Positions 42,301 to 55,248 of a stretch of DNA of 64,000 bases are shown one piece after another (positions within the stretch are counted from its first letter, which is position 1; each line of letters begins with the position of its first letter). The position numbers and the translations under genes are program-made. Source of the stretch: Eutreptiella sp. 'Long Island Sound 2002' (lineage: Eukaryota > Euglenozoa > Euglenophyceae > Eutreptiales > Eutreptiaceae); the NCBI GenBank assembly GCA_964036045.1, contig OZ038387.1:21281348-21345347 (forward strand), given 5' to 3'. The notes under the pieces were generated by a model, which was given only the letters and a program-made list of their open reading frames with translations, did no database searches and was not told the origin of the DNA.

Positions 42301-43157
42301 GCCCCAATGGACATTTTGTGTACACCAACCACGGGCAAAGCAAAGGAGCCATGGCGTAGGGCAATCAAGAACACATCTGTCTAGATGGGGCGGAGGCTTG
42401 GGCATATGGCATGCCAACGACAAAATCAGAGGTCTTGCTGGAGTGGAGATAGGTCCACGGGAATGAGTACAGGTCCAAGGGAAACTCCAGAGGTCTAGGG
42501 GAGATTCTTGAGGCTCTCTCCTCCTGAGCGAGGTGATGCAATGTAATAAGATAGGGAAGATGGAGGAAAGAAGGTAACACACTCGAAATTTGCAAAGGGA
42601 GGGTCCGCCCATTTGAGGGTCAAAAGCGCACAAAATTCAGGACATGACCTTCCATCCACATCAAATGTACTAGCCAAAGACGCTTGCAGCCCAGGTCAAA
42701 TTTTTATCTAATATACGTTATATCTAATGGCTTGGCTGCTGTTGCATGCATTGCAAAGCTCACCTGTCAGCGTTCCTTCATAACACTTGATGAATCTCTG
42801 TTCAAAAACCAATTCAACAAGGTGCACCTGAACCCACCAAGCACAGATCAACACTTTTGGACAGTTGTTATCTTCTACGCCACCCTCCCCATAGTGCAGC
42901 CGCCGGAGACGTTGCTACCGCCAAGCATGCCATCATGTACCGCAATACCACACATGCCTCAGATCGACACAAATCGATGGTATGGATGGCATAGCGAAAA
43001 CCCAAGCATTCGATATAATGTGCAAAGGGAATGTGGTTACAACATTCACATGCGTCATGGCATGATGTGTCTTGAAATGGGACGAAGAACGGTCAAGCCA
43101 GTGACCAACACACTGCTATAGTAACCCCCCCCCCCCCTGTCTAAGCTGCGCAAAGTA

Positions 43158-43640
43158 CGGAATTAATACAGTCCCTACGCCTACTGTAGCTGAGACAAGG
43201 CCATAACCTGCGTGCGACACATACAACTACCGGCACACACATGCGTGTGTGCAAGGCATGAATGCACCTTAACCTCCACCCACATTCCCAAATGCATGCA
43301 AACACAAGAATGTTTTTGGAACATGGAATTTTCAGGTCCACACCCATGTTCTCACAAGCAATGAAGCATGAGGAGCCTGCAAATGTTCGCCTTGGACACC
43401 CTTTTTGCGATCATACACGTGTGAAAATAACTGGACACCCAGGTTCAAAAAGAGAAGATTGCATGGTGGGCTGATGCAAGAAAGGGGAAGATAATGCACA
43501 AATATCCCCAAAATCAGAGCTCTGTGGGTTCAAGTGGGCAAAATAATCACAACAAATGTGTCCATGACTCCATGTAATTAGCAAATTAGGTGCGGAATTA
43601 ATACGGTCCCGACACCCGCTGTAGCTTAGACAAGGCCGTA
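43158..43640. repeat. Pair of ~47-bp direct repeats
   Basis: GGAATTAATAC.GTCCC.AC...CTGTAGCT.AGACAAGGCC appears at 43159-43206 and again at 43594-43640 in the same orientation. Each diverges outside the match. They could be the ends of an unknown ~480-bp insertion or a dispersed repeat. Confidence 0.55.
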
Positions 43641-43799
43641 GCTTAGACAAGGGGGGAGGGGGGAGGTGTGCCTTCAACACCATCTGGTCTTCAACACCAT
43701 TTGGTGCAACACCCACATCCTATGTTATTGGTGTGCATGGTACCGTTTATGGTGCACATCAACATCACATTGTACAACATTATGAGCCATGCAGGATGG

Positions 43800-44185
43800 A
43801 AACCTGTGCCGTCTTAGGGAAAAGTGAAATGTTTACATAATTCTGACCATCTCAAGGAAAAGTGAAATGACTGTGCAATCCCTGCTGTCTCGGGGGAAAT
43901 GAAATGGCTGCGTAAACCTTGTTGTCTCAGGGAATACAGAAATGGCCACATAACCCCTACCGGCTCAAGGAAAACCGAAAGGGCAACATAACACATGCTA
44001 TCTCGGGAAAATCTGAAATGGCTGTGTAACTCCTGCAGTCTCAAGGAAAAGTGGCTACATTACCTCTGCGGTCTCAGGGGAAAATCTAATCGCTACATGG
44101 CCCCGGTTGTCTTGAGGTCTCCAAAGCAGAGAGGAATCAAAATGGCTCATAGCCCCCACCTTCTTGGGGTCCCCAACGCGGGAAG
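43800..44185. repeat. ~43-bp minisatellite related to the 85-bp array
   Basis: Units follow GGCTRYRTAACCCCTGC, GTCTCAGGGAAAA, CTGAAAT with a period near 43. The last unit contains CTTGGGGTCCCCAAC, the segment that distinguishes the 85-bp units at 18.4-20.8 kb. Confidence 0.8.
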
Positions 44186-45129
44186 GTGCCGTTTGGAAAT
44201 TTGTTTTACTCAGTCCAAAAACAATTAAAATCTTTTTCACCAAACCCAAAAACCTACAAAAATATTAGACACCAGGTGTGGACCTAGAAAACAAAAAAGC
44301 TCCACAAAACTAGCAAAGCCGAGTAATACTTAGCACGTCCAAACATCTTGTGCTTTCCTAATCTACACCCCAGCTCTGTACCCCTCTCCATATCCAACGA
44401 ACAATTTTGTCCCTTAAAAATATGGTCCGAACAGGAATGTTCGTTGGACCCACCGTTCGGTGCATGCAACAATATTGTGAAACGGCAGTAACACATCCCT
44501 AGGCACTGCCGTTTCTACCATACCACCAGTGCTTGTCAGAACAAGAAGCGAAGCGCCCAAGCACCGGCGGATTGCCCGCCACAAACGGCCATACACAAAG
44601 CCCAAACAGCATTTGCATCACGCAAAAAAAAGGCTCCTCAAGTCAACCGCCAACTCCCCCTGCGCCTAAGTGAAGGAGATCCAAATCACCAGTCCAAGTC
44701 GGCATGGAGAGCGAGCACTGAGATGACATAGTCATCACCGCAACCTTACGTATTCCGCAGACAGAGGGCGTACACAATCACAAAGAGGCATCAGTCAATT
44801 GAGTAAATGGGACTGCCTCTCCAACGCTGCATATGGGCCTCTCTCATGAACAGTAGGGATAGCGCAGGCAGTGTGCCGGCTCTAACCCGCTATTCCCTTC
44901 CCTCTCCTTTGCAAGCGTCCAAGACCTAAAAAGGCAGCTTCCCTGTTAATAGTAGCTGTTAATAGTAGCTATGACGGCGTTGGGGGGGGAGCAACACAGA
45001 CACACAGAACGCGGGAGCCACACCAGGAGGGACAAGGGCGAGCACAGCAGACAAGGAAGAGGGGCACAGCAAGGCAGGAGAGGCAACTAGAACAGCAGGA
45101 ACAGGGAACCAAAATGGAGGGATGGGAGA

Positions 45130-45906
45130 GTGCGGATGGGAGGCAGCGACAACAAAGGGGATGGCCTGGCCAGCCAGCCCCGTCGCTACTGGGTGCCAGG
45201 GCAACCCCTGCTCAACCGGCATCAGGTGAGGGGTATCTCCCGCAGCCCAGATGGGCTGTTTGCGCGGCAGGAGCGGGGGCCCATCAGGGGCAGACCAGCC
45301 GTGAGGGGGAAAAGGACATATGGTGGACAGCCGGGACAACGCATGGAGGAACAGGGCACGTGGGCCTCATGCACACAGAAACACAGCGAGGCAGGCTATA
45401 GACGGCCTGTGGACAGAGGCGTGTGGACAGCAAAAACAGTCAAACAACCCAGGCAACAACCAGCACATACTCAATACGCCAACTATTGGGCGCCGCTGAT
45501 GCGCAAACGGCACACCATGCCACATTCAGCACAGCCCCAACACACCAACTACTGGGCTCCGCGAACGTGGAAACGACACCAGCCAGAGCACCGGCCGCAG
45601 TGGCCGACAGAAAGCAGCAACCCGACGCAACATGCGAAGGGAAGAACGGGTGACTGTCCAGGGCCCCATAAAGGGACAACAACCACACGGAATGTCACAC
45701 ACGGGGGCTTACAGGCTTTTCCCTGGCGGTGGCTGTGTGGACGGCGACATGGGGGGTGGCTTCGGTGGACAGGCTGGAGCAAGGGGTTGCCAGTTGGGCT
45801 GTCATTGCCAGGATTTCTAGCTCAGGGAGGGCAGTGGAGGGCGGAGCTGGTTCCTAACCTGCCATTTCGCCGACAACCCTGCGAGGCTGGAGACGGGCGT
45901 TTTTGA
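45130..45906 (+). CDS. Doubtful ORF with a repeated NYWAP segment
   Basis: A 258-codon plus-strand frame, rich in Arg, Gly, Pro, Gln and Trp, with no known domain. The segment ANYWAPLMRKRH recurs about 20 residues later as TNYWAPRTWKRH, so part is an internal duplication. There is no splice or promoter evidence, and composition alone could produce it. I list it only because it is the longest frame in this stretch with internal similarity at the protein level. Confidence 0.15.
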   Translation: MRMGGSDNKGDGLASQPRRYWVPGQPLLNRHQVRGISRSPDGLFARQERGPIRGRPAVRGKRTYGGQPGQRMEEQGTWASCTQKHSEAGYRRPVDRGVWTAKTVKQPRQQPAHTQYANYWAPLMRKRHTMPHSAQPQHTNYWAPRTWKRHQPEHRPQWPTESSNPTQHAKGRTGDCPGPHKGTTTTRNVTHGGLQAFPWRWLCGRRHGGWLRWTGWSKGLPVGLSLPGFLAQGGQWRAELVPNLPFRRQPCEAGDGRF

Positions 45907-46168
45907 AAACCTGAAATTTGAATTTCTGCCCTCAACAAGTGAGCGACAAGCCAGAGAAATTCAATTGGCAGCACCAGCAACAATGTCACCCTTAGAGAGC
46001 TCAGTGTAGCTGAAGATACTGCCAAGAAAAGGGCAATTTTAATTTGAGGCGTTGCTCATTGCATTATTCTGCCTTGCTGTTTGCTGGTTTGCAAGGACTG
46101 TTTGGCTGGAACCGTTGAAAGCAGGCCTAGCATGCAAAGTTGGACATTGCATTGCGTGTTGCTCTAGA

Positions 46169-46320
46169 TATTGTGGGGGATGAAGGATTTGGTCTCGTCC
46201 CGTTCTGAGTTTGGTGCATGCAAACTTGGATATTGCATTGCGTGGATATTGTGGGGGATGAAGGATTTGGTCTCGACTTGTTCTGAGTTTGGTAAGAATC
46301 TGTTCCCCATTTCCCATGAG
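46169..46320. repeat. 78-bp tandem duplication
   Basis: TATTGTGGGGGATGAAGGAT is followed by TTTGGTCTCG and GTTCTGAGTTTGGT at 46169, and again at 46247. Confidence 0.85.
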
Positions 46321-49300
46321 TGAAAACAAACGCCCACTACTCCCTGAATCACTGATGCGGCTCCTCTGGATCAGAGTTCTCCCTATTGGCATTGGTTGGG
46401 GGGTCTGGAGGGCTGGGGTGTTGGGGTCCAGCCCTACATATAAACGCCATCTGTGGAGCCAGGGTTGCTCATGAATCACATCTATTGTTTGGACACACTG
46501 AGACGCTTGGAACTAGGTCTACATAGGCATACAGGGAGGCATATGCACCCTCCACTGATGATTGTCTGGATTAAGCATGTGCTCAACCCTCACGAAGGGG
46601 AATAAGGACTGCCATGGCTTCCCTGTGAATCATGTCACAAGAGTGATTGTTAAGGAGGTCCAAACAAATACTTTTGCCACTGAGCCGCACCCCAACCAAC
46701 TCTCCCTCTGAACCGGCAGGTATGGTCACGCCCCCCTCCCCCCCTCACCCTTGGCCTTGTGTTGCTGAGTTCTGTGTTGCTGAATTCTGTGCTTCTGGGG
46801 TCCTTCCTTGAAACCGTCTGAAGTCCTTTGCCGACGGCCCCGTAGTTTACTGAAGGGGACGTTGGGAGGTTGGGTGCTGATTGAGACAGCTGTGTCTCAA
46901 TATCTCTTCCTCATTACCCCATTCTTGTATACTTCAAAATGCTCAGAATTGAACGGGGAACTTAACAATGCCCCCCAAATCCTGAAATTTTTTTTGATCC
47001 CCGAACTTCTCACTCACCCGTTTAAACCGCCATTCTCCTACCACAAACAGCCATCTCCTCAATTTTGTCAATCTTTGTTTGTCCCCCCATTCTTCCACCC
47101 CTCTACGGTCGACGTCCAGAACTGCACTGAAATGCCAGGACTGAGCTCTGCATTCTGAAGTTGTTGAAGCCAAAGTGCAGTCCCGCTTTGATGGGCTGAT
47201 TTTTTTTTTACATGGAAGAAAGCTCAAACAATGGACTTCCTTGAGAAACCTTGAGAACTACAGGGAACCGTCTTGGGCGACGTTCAAATTTGCAAAAGAG
47301 CCGTTTCATCGAACAGGGAGATGAAATGATGCTTTGTAGTTCCATACTATCGTTTTTTGATGTCTCCTCTCCTCTCGTGCATGTCTTATATTGTCCCAAT
47401 GTTGGTGCAGGTAAGATTGGGAGCGTCAAAGGGATGGTGACATAGTACAATCTACTGGGCAGTGGCATTCAACAGAGTTGTACGCATACAGAGTACCCCC
47501 CCCCCCCCATGTCCAACGAACACTTCCGTTAGGACCGTATTTTTTTGAGTCCCTAATTAATCAGGGACATAATTAGGTACCGGGCTCCAGAACCCTGGTT
47601 TTAGGCTTAAAGGTTTGGGGAATGAGAAGCTGTTGTGATGTATCTTGCAGTAATGGTGGGCGAATTTGTAAAGCAGGTTGTGAGGGAATGGTGTCCCTCA
47701 ACTACAGGACCTCTGTTGCAGGTGGATGTGGAAGAGAAAAAATGGACGGGAGGGAGGGGACTGCCCTCAACTTTGGGCGCCCCCGATGGATGGTGCTCCC
47801 ATGCAACACAGCGCAAGGGGGATTTGGTTTTGGTGGTCGAGGAAATTGAGTCTGCTTTTGAATTTCATTTGGAACCCTTGGGATTTTCCAGAACGTGTAT
47901 CATTTGTGCGCAACATGGCATATTTAAGACGCGCTAATTTTTGGGGGTGGGGGGTCCACAGCCCAGGGACATTTGGTGCCATGTGCCGACAAATCTGTTT
48001 CATACCCAGCAGGTGCTGCACAGCAGGCTCGCGACGGGGGCTGCCTTCGTACTTCCCAAGCCCACGTTCCCCGATAGGCAGGCAGAATGCATCTCCATCG
48101 GACAAGGTGGCACGGATTAGTACTATCGACCCGACACTGCAGCCGTGACATCATCAAGGCTTGCACTTTGGCACATGATATGTAGTTCGCCCGGCAGGGG
48201 CGGGACGTGCCCCGGATTCCAGGGCGCCTGTGCAGAGCCGTGACAAGACAGCCGCAGCAGGCCATTGCTAACAGGCCCCAGAGGGTATTTGGGGCCCTGG
48301 CCAGCCCCGGCCGACCCACCCACCCACCAAACCACATCACAAAAATTGTCCTCAGGGCAAACATGAAAATTGCGAAAGAGGCCCGAAATTGGAGGCCGAT
48401 TTTAGGTTTGCCACGAAGCAATGGCCTGCCCTGCAGCTGTCACCCGCTGATGGAATTCTGGCTCCTGGGGGATCCGACACATGCCGAAAGGCGTTTCCAT
48501 GACGCTTGCATCAATATCCACATGCAGTCAACATCGAATGCCCACCATGGTGATGGTTGTCGCATAGGAGACGTCCAGAGAGGTGTGTGTTCGAGCTTTA
48601 TTGCCCCCTGAGTGACATCTGCGCACTTATCCAGGGCGTCACCCATTTGGGGTACATCGATTGTCTCTTTGCCGTCAGCGGCCGTACATGCACGTGAGTC
48701 CACGGCTTGTGCTCGCCAGCACTGATGCAACTGATGTAGCACAGGTGGGGTCCCGAATCACCGAGCGTTCCCATCAGATCATCAGATGTGCGCAGTGGTC
48801 CTCCTTTTCCGTACCGCTCCCAGCTATGGCGCTACTACAGCATGCTGTTTGCGGCCTTTTGCACTTCTGCATTCACACTGCTGCTGCTGCATACTCTCGT
48901 GTACTGCTTGCATTGTCGCAGTCTCTTCGCTGTCGCACGTTTTCGTGCGCCGCTGCAGATCATTGCTGCAGGGCACCCGCTCCTTTGATTCTCCAGGTCT
49001 GCCCCAGACAACCCGGAGGCACAATAGTTGGACACTGGTTTCAAGGTACGTACGGTGACGGGGCTAGGGGGCCCCTCGTGGTTCAGCGAACGGCGCTCCA
49101 GTGGCTACTTCGGTAAACTGCGCTCCATTTGCTGCACAATTCCTGGGTCAATTGCGGCTCAGACGATCGCAACGACTCTCTCTGTGCCAGTCTACTCCAC
49201 TGCTGTGACAGAATGCGTCCAGACCATGCGCGGGGTTGCCGGGTTCAATAAGCACCGCGGGCTGAAGCACAAGCCAGGCTCGTTTCAGAAGCATCGGGGC

Positions 49301-51371
49301 ACTCCGCACCACCTGTCTGTGGCTGCGGGCTCCACAAGCATGCGCCCTGTCTGTGTTTCGAGCTGCAATTTGCGCACCCACTCGAGATGCGCAATTTAAT
49401 GCACATCCACTTGAACGACGGCTGCAACTCAGTGCGGCAACAGCTGCAACTCAATGAGCAGGGGAGCAGGCCAGGGGGCAAACATAACTGAAGTCTCAAT
49501 GATAATCATAATCCACGTCAGCTCTGTGTTCCAGGCGTGCGTTCAGTTGCAAACGCTGCGGGTGGGAATCGAATTATGAAAGCTCCGAAGCCTGTTCGTC
49601 TGGCAATGGCTGATGCTCAGGCGTGAATATGGCAATATCCGTCACCTGTTGCGCGGCCGCATCCTGCGGCTCGTGTGTTGGACAAAGGTGCTGGCCTTGG
49701 ATACACTGGAGCTTCCTAGTACGCATCTGGTGAAGAAGAAGGTGGGGAAGGAGACAACAGCAAAAACGAATTCGACAACCCATTCATGCAGTGGCACTAG
49801 CGAGGTGGGAATCTCATTTTATGGGATCCATTGTGGGGCCAGCCCAAATGCTTCCGTTTGGGCTTTTATGCTCACTTTATTCTATTCCGGGCTACATCCA
49901 CATGCGGACTCGTCCAGCGGAGGGGGGGGGTTACAGAATGAATAAATGAACGAATCGTTTCTGGCGGCGCGGTGCCAGTCAACCGACGGGTGTCGACAGT
50001 CACGCAGTCATGTGGTATTACAGCATGAAGTCCCCCTAATCACGTTCCTCCCGAAGCCGGTTTTGATACTGAGATGGGAAGATTAAAAGATGCGGCGTCC
50101 GCACCGTACGAATGCCGGTGCAACGCACAAGATATGGCGTTCACTTGATCGTCATCGTTCATCATTAACCACAGTTTGGCCTCCGACTCGCGCAAACACC
50201 ATTTCCTACCACCCAGCGTGAACCCAGTTCATTCACCTAGTTCCATCGGTTGTCTTGTCAACATCTCACCACTTCGGCATGGCTCGCTTGTGCGATGAGG
50301 ACCGGGTTGAACTTGTCGTCTCATCAATGAAAGGTGTTTGGGAAGGCAGGAGCACAAGGCAAGCAAGTGGTCATGTTTACAAATGCATTTTCGTTGTAGC
50401 AAACAGTTGGATTGTGATTTGCAAGGTATTCCCAAGCCAAAACTAAATGAAGCCGATGGTTGACACGAAACGTCCGAAAGCGCAACGTCAAATCATCACC
50501 TTTAGAATTAGAGCCCTGGACGAACTCATCCTCGCCGTTCAACCACGCTTGAGGCCGGGGTTGCTTTGCTCGGCACTTGCTGCCAAAAGCATTCACCTTT
50601 AGCAGTGTGACAAAGACACCACAGCTAATTGGGCATCAAGGCGTGCACACTCTGGAACCTCCCAAAGCCCATGCCACCGTACGAAGGTCCACGGTTGAAC
50701 ATGTGCGAGAAAGAGTTTGACCATGCGTAAACACCGCTCCTTTGCAAAAGATGTCCATGATGGTGCTGCTGCATGGTTGTAACTTGTGTACTATGACTTG
50801 TGCACATGGAGGTAACGTGTGGAAGTATGTAAGCTATCCATCAAAACCCCCACTCGCTGGCAACCAAACCAAAGAGGAGGAATACCTGCAGGCCACCAAC
50901 CAAGGGCGTCGGGGAGAGCACATGATGGGAGCTAGCAAACTGAATTTGGGTGCGGTTAGCCAACCGTGCACGCCTCTCTTGATCTTGTTGCTCAAGGAGG
51001 GCATCCCCCGAGACATGTGGATGTAAGGTGTACGTTAAGTGGGTAAGATACCCGAGGCCCAAGGCTACATCCGACAACAGCGGCTTTGAATACTCTTTCT
51101 GCAAACATAGAAAGGAGATCACCTAACATGAGATACGAAATGTCATGGCATCGAGGCCGTTGGACAAGCAAAACTCGGGCACAGGGGCGTTTTGGGGGTT
51201 GTGGTCTTCAGACTCTCGCTAAAGATCCTCCGGGAAATTGACTTTGCAGAGCAAGCCGCGCAAAACGAGCCGGAAGCTAGAAGCTGCTGCACTTGGACCA
51301 ACGCCAAAGGGCCCCATCAAAATGAAAGAGCCGTGTGCTGTTGAGAGGAAGGAGTATTATTGTCGGCTAAT

Positions 51372-51910
51372 CTAAGGGGGTGCTCACCGCCTGCGACCGC
51401 TTGCGACCGCTTGCGACCGCCTGCGACCGTGGAGATAATTTTTGTACACTTCGCGGCTAATGGCATAACACATACCTCACGCCACCTATAGTCCCTCCCT
51501 GCCTGCAAGTTGTCAACAAGTGAGAGTGCAATGTGCAATGTGTGAAGTCAGTGACGGAATGACATGTCGCAATTGTCCCTTGCGCTAAATAGTAGCATCG
51601 GCAATGGCTCGTCTCAACACGCACATTGTTGACTTCCACTGGATGTGAGTTATAGTCACCAGTCACTGAGCCTGTGCAACCGTTACCTTCGGGGACAAAA
51701 ACGGGGTTTTCGGTTAAAATAAAAGTGTTGTAAAAGCTACTTTCATGGCAAAGAGCACAAGAAAATATGTCAGCAGAGGGGTCACACCCCATAGTATTAC
51801 ACTTGGTGTGGAGCCCTCAAAAGGGGGTTTCCAGCAAAAAAGGGCATCTCAAGCGCCTGCGACTGCCTGCGACCGCTTGCCACCGCTTGCGACCGTGAGC
51901 TCCCCCTAAG
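51372..51910. mobile_element. Candidate ~540-bp TIR element with subterminal 10-bp repeats
   Basis: Ends CTAAGGGGGTGCTCAC and, inverted, CTTAGGGGGAGCTCAC match at 14 of 16 positions. Just inside both ends are tandem CTTGCGACCG/CCTGCGACCG decamers. No target-site duplication is evident and no protein is encoded, so this is a candidate only. Confidence 0.45.
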
Positions 51911-53872
51911 TCTCTCAAGATCTAAGTCTCCCCCTTCCACCGTTCTTCGAGAACAAGGGCGCGGTTGGCGCGGGATAGCGGTGGTTGATGAGATAAGATC
52001 AACCTGATCACAAACCCATTGTAGTACGTTCTTGCCCTCGTGTTGTGCACGGGCTTGTAGCTCAAGGACACGTGTGTGCGTCCTTGGGTCCTCGTTGTGA
52101 ATAGGCTCTTCCAACAAGCCCGGAAACCACAACGCGTCTTCTAACTTCCGTCGCGTCGCATCTATGACAAGGGTGCCCGAAGAAAGTCACTTGAAAATTA
52201 AAGTGGATGCACGTGTGCCCCTAAAGGTGACCCCAAAGCACATGACTCCATGGAGCTTGGGAGCTCCAGGCCGTGCCCGCACGGACCCTTGCTTTCAAGT
52301 CGAGAAAGGAATCGGGTCTCTATTGCGAGGCGAGCAACAACTCGAATCGCCCAAATGTTGAAGTGCAAATGTCCTAAGAATGGAGTTTTGGCAAATAGCA
52401 ACGGAAGCGGCTATGCTATGTGGCATGCAAAGCCTTTTCCCGCCTTATGCAAAGCACGACACATCTTTGAAATGGAATTTGTTTCGTTGTACACTCTGTC
52501 TCAATTTAGTTGTGCTCGTTGCTCGTCGAGCCCAACATGCCAACTTAAACAACCACCCATTCACACCTGTCCCCATTTTGCGAATTCTTGTATGTCACTC
52601 CACTTGTCCGGATGGATGGAAAACATAAGAAACTAACTGTCACAAAAAGCGAAAGTTGCGCATTTTTTATGTGCCATGTCTGCGGCATGAGCAAAACCAC
52701 ATCGGGTCTTTTCGAAGGTATGGTGCATGAACAATGGCGTTAGGAGGATACACAAAGGTAAAACTACCCACAAGTGCATTTCAGGCGAACGTCATGAGCG
52801 CGTCCTATGAAGCCCAAAAAATTAGAAGGAGCATTTGGGGGCACGGATCTATAGATTTGTTGTTAAAGGTGTATGTGACATGGAGCTAGCGCGCGTGCAC
52901 ATGACAATGCCCAGGGCAATTACAAACTTGTACGGAAAAGCAAAGCCGAAATGCGTATTCTTGATTTCCATTGGTTGAGCAACCATGGATGTGTTGAAAA
53001 AGATCTTTAAGGCGGAACCTTCACCTACGTCGTTGTTGTCGAGTTTGTCTTCGGGTGCCACGTTCATAGCGGAGTAAGCAACGTGCAATCACAAAAGCCA
53101 ATGGGTTGCAATGAAGAACATGTTACAAAGTGGAAGAGCAAGCAAACGGATCGACAGGCTCCCCCAAGGGCCTTCACAAAGGCGGCACTTGCCTTGTGGA
53201 TTTTCGAGAACGTCGGCTTTGGAACACGTATGGCGGCCATACATGGGGGGTTGCAATGTTGACAAAAGGCGTCATCTTGACACAAGTATGTGCATGTTCA
53301 AGGATTGCCTTTTTTTGGTTGGTGTACTGCTTGTTTTCCTATTCCAACAAGCAATCGTACAGGGGGAAGGAGAGGAGATAAGGCGAAGCCGCAAGATTTT
53401 TGTACTTCAGAAGCGACGTTTTGTGAAGCCTGGTCTCCGCAACAAGGCTACATGTGGCAAGAGGATGGAGGGGACGCCAACATGAACATTGTGTCACGAT
53501 GAGCACCCCTCCTTTCGTGAAGTTTTTGGGTTCACTCGTGCCTCGGCGCTCAACTCGAGGGTGAGGAGAGCTGAATCCGACGCCAAGGCTTAAGGGAAAG
53601 AGGCCACCACAGGGGAAAAGTTGGAAGGGGTAAATGTCACGGGGAAAAAGGTGGAGGAAAAAACAAGTGGACATATACTAGAGGGGAAGAAACGGGGGGA
53701 AGTCTTGATGGGAGAAATAGGGGAGGAAATTACCGTGGGATGATGGGAAGTCTTGGTCAAAGACAGACAAAATGGAGGAGATTGCGATGGGGTGGTCTTG
53801 CGGAGGGGAGAGTTTTTGACCATGATCTCGTCTACATCACCCGGATTTGTCCCCAAATATGTTCCCAATACT
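51911..53872. other. Non-coding stretch
   Basis: No gene, RNA or repeat I can support. Short open frames near 52250-52636 and 53111-53485 have no recognisable domain. Confidence 0.4.
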
Positions 53873-53874
53873 TA

Positions 53875-54185
53875 GAATTGGGGTTAAAGACGCTAATAAT
53901 AATGGTCTAGTTTTGTGTTCGCGTCTCGCGTCCGCGTCGTACAATAATAATGCCTCAGAAAAGCGTGCGCGTCTCGCGTCTTTTTTCAATTGAAAAATTG
54001 GGCCTTGCCTCTTTTTTTACTTCGGGGCCTTCGGGGCCCGTGTTTGTACCATTACCCCATCCCTCGCGTCCCGCACATTCGCAACTTTTAATAATGTCTG
54101 ACTACGGCCATCGTGTCTCGCAACTCGAGACTCGGTAAATAATGGTCCCAAATAGGCCTCGCGTCCGCGTCTTTAACCCCAATTC
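53875..54185. mobile_element. 311-bp MITE with perfect 19-bp TIRs and TA duplication
   Basis: GAATTGGGGTTAAAGACGC at 53875-53893 is exactly inverted at 54167-54185. TA flanks it on both sides (53873-53874 and 54186-54187), the signature of a TA-targeting (Tc1/mariner-like) non-autonomous element. The interior has GCGTCTCGCGTCCGCGTC words and AATAATAATGG. No protein. Confidence 0.85.
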
Positions 54186-54187
54186 TA

Positions 54188-55248
54188 CAGTATCAGACAC
54201 ACGTTCAGACACATCACAAATACTCTATGCCCTTGCGCACATCCGTCAGTCGCATGCGACCCAGAACCGAAGCTGCGGATGAGTTGATTGCCGATGAATG
54301 AACCGGATGAGAATATGAGGTGGGTAGCCATACGACAACATTCCACTCATTTGCGTCAGTATCCTTTTTATATGGCACTGTTCTTCTATATCGACAGGAT
54401 TCTCATCCAGAATGGAGGATCAAAGAAAAGCCGATCAGTTTTCTGTTTTGCCGAGTATGTCGTCAGCACCAGTGTCTGTACGGGAGCTCGTGCACGGCAC
54501 ATATTCCCCAGAAAATTCCAGCCTTTCCAAAAGGCTGGGCCCCCAATTCCACATCTGCCCACACCGAATGTGTCTTGTTGGGCCTTCCGCCATGAGGCAA
54601 CTCAGCTGCACAATTTGCTGAATCCCATAGGCTTTCTGTGGCATACGTCCAAGTGGCTAGCAGAAGTGCTAAGTGTCAAAATTCCACGAGAGACATTTCC
54701 CAGTGGGCATGTGAGACGATCGTTTTCTGCTGAAACTCGTGTCGCACATTCCTGTTTCAAGTTGAGACCGTACAGCTGTCACCCTGGATACTTCACATCT
54801 TTAGAGATGCAAGCGTAGTTGACACAGCCTCCAACACTGGAGGTGATTTCACTCGAGGCCAACATACCAAGGTTCCAACGCTCCCTCCAGCTCCCAGGAC
54901 TTCTTTTGCTTTCCACCGACCGACTGGGCTGGAATTTGCTGTACTTAATGGACGTTGTTACTGTCGCGACTTCAACTACGGCCGTTAGCGTTCGACCGTC
55001 TCGGGATATTTTGTGCCGTGTGCATTTCATTTTGGTGAATGGCATGCTTTTTACAACCATCTCTCACCGCCCCTCCCGTCCTCGTCAGAAGCAAGGCACC
55101 CAAGCTCCGTCGCGGGCTGTCACAAGTATATCCTCTCACCAAGGCCAAAGGCTTGCCTTCTATTTGTATTCTCTCGTTTCGGACGTTCTTGGAGGGCCGC
55201 CTAGTGTTGCATGAAAGATAGTACATTCGTTGTCTGCTGTGCTGTGTG
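54188..55248. other. Upstream region of the three-exon gene
   Basis: No exon is clear. Plus-strand frames at 54288-54818 and 54819-55214 are open but unrecognised. Upstream exons or a 5'-UTR of the following gene may lie here. Confidence 0.4.

Larger units (their letters stand above)
35760..43157. other. Long non-coding stretch
   Basis: No gene I can support on either strand. Open frames are short and lack domains. It holds an alternating purine-pyrimidine tract (36950-36984), a poly-C run near 38018 and a TGCAC-rich patch (38840-39390), plus scattered C-runs near 42062 and 43124. Exons of an unrecognised gene cannot be excluded. Confidence 0.4.
44190..51371. other. Long non-coding stretch
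   Basis: No convincing gene. It holds a 78-bp tandem duplication at 46169-46320, a doubled TTAATAGTAGCT near 44946, and scattered C-runs. One moderately long open frame is listed separately with low confidence. Confidence 0.4.

Noticed and set aside
54288-55214. Plus-strand frames upstream of the three-exon gene as exons
   Set aside because: No convincing splice sites or phase match to the exon at 55249, and no domain.
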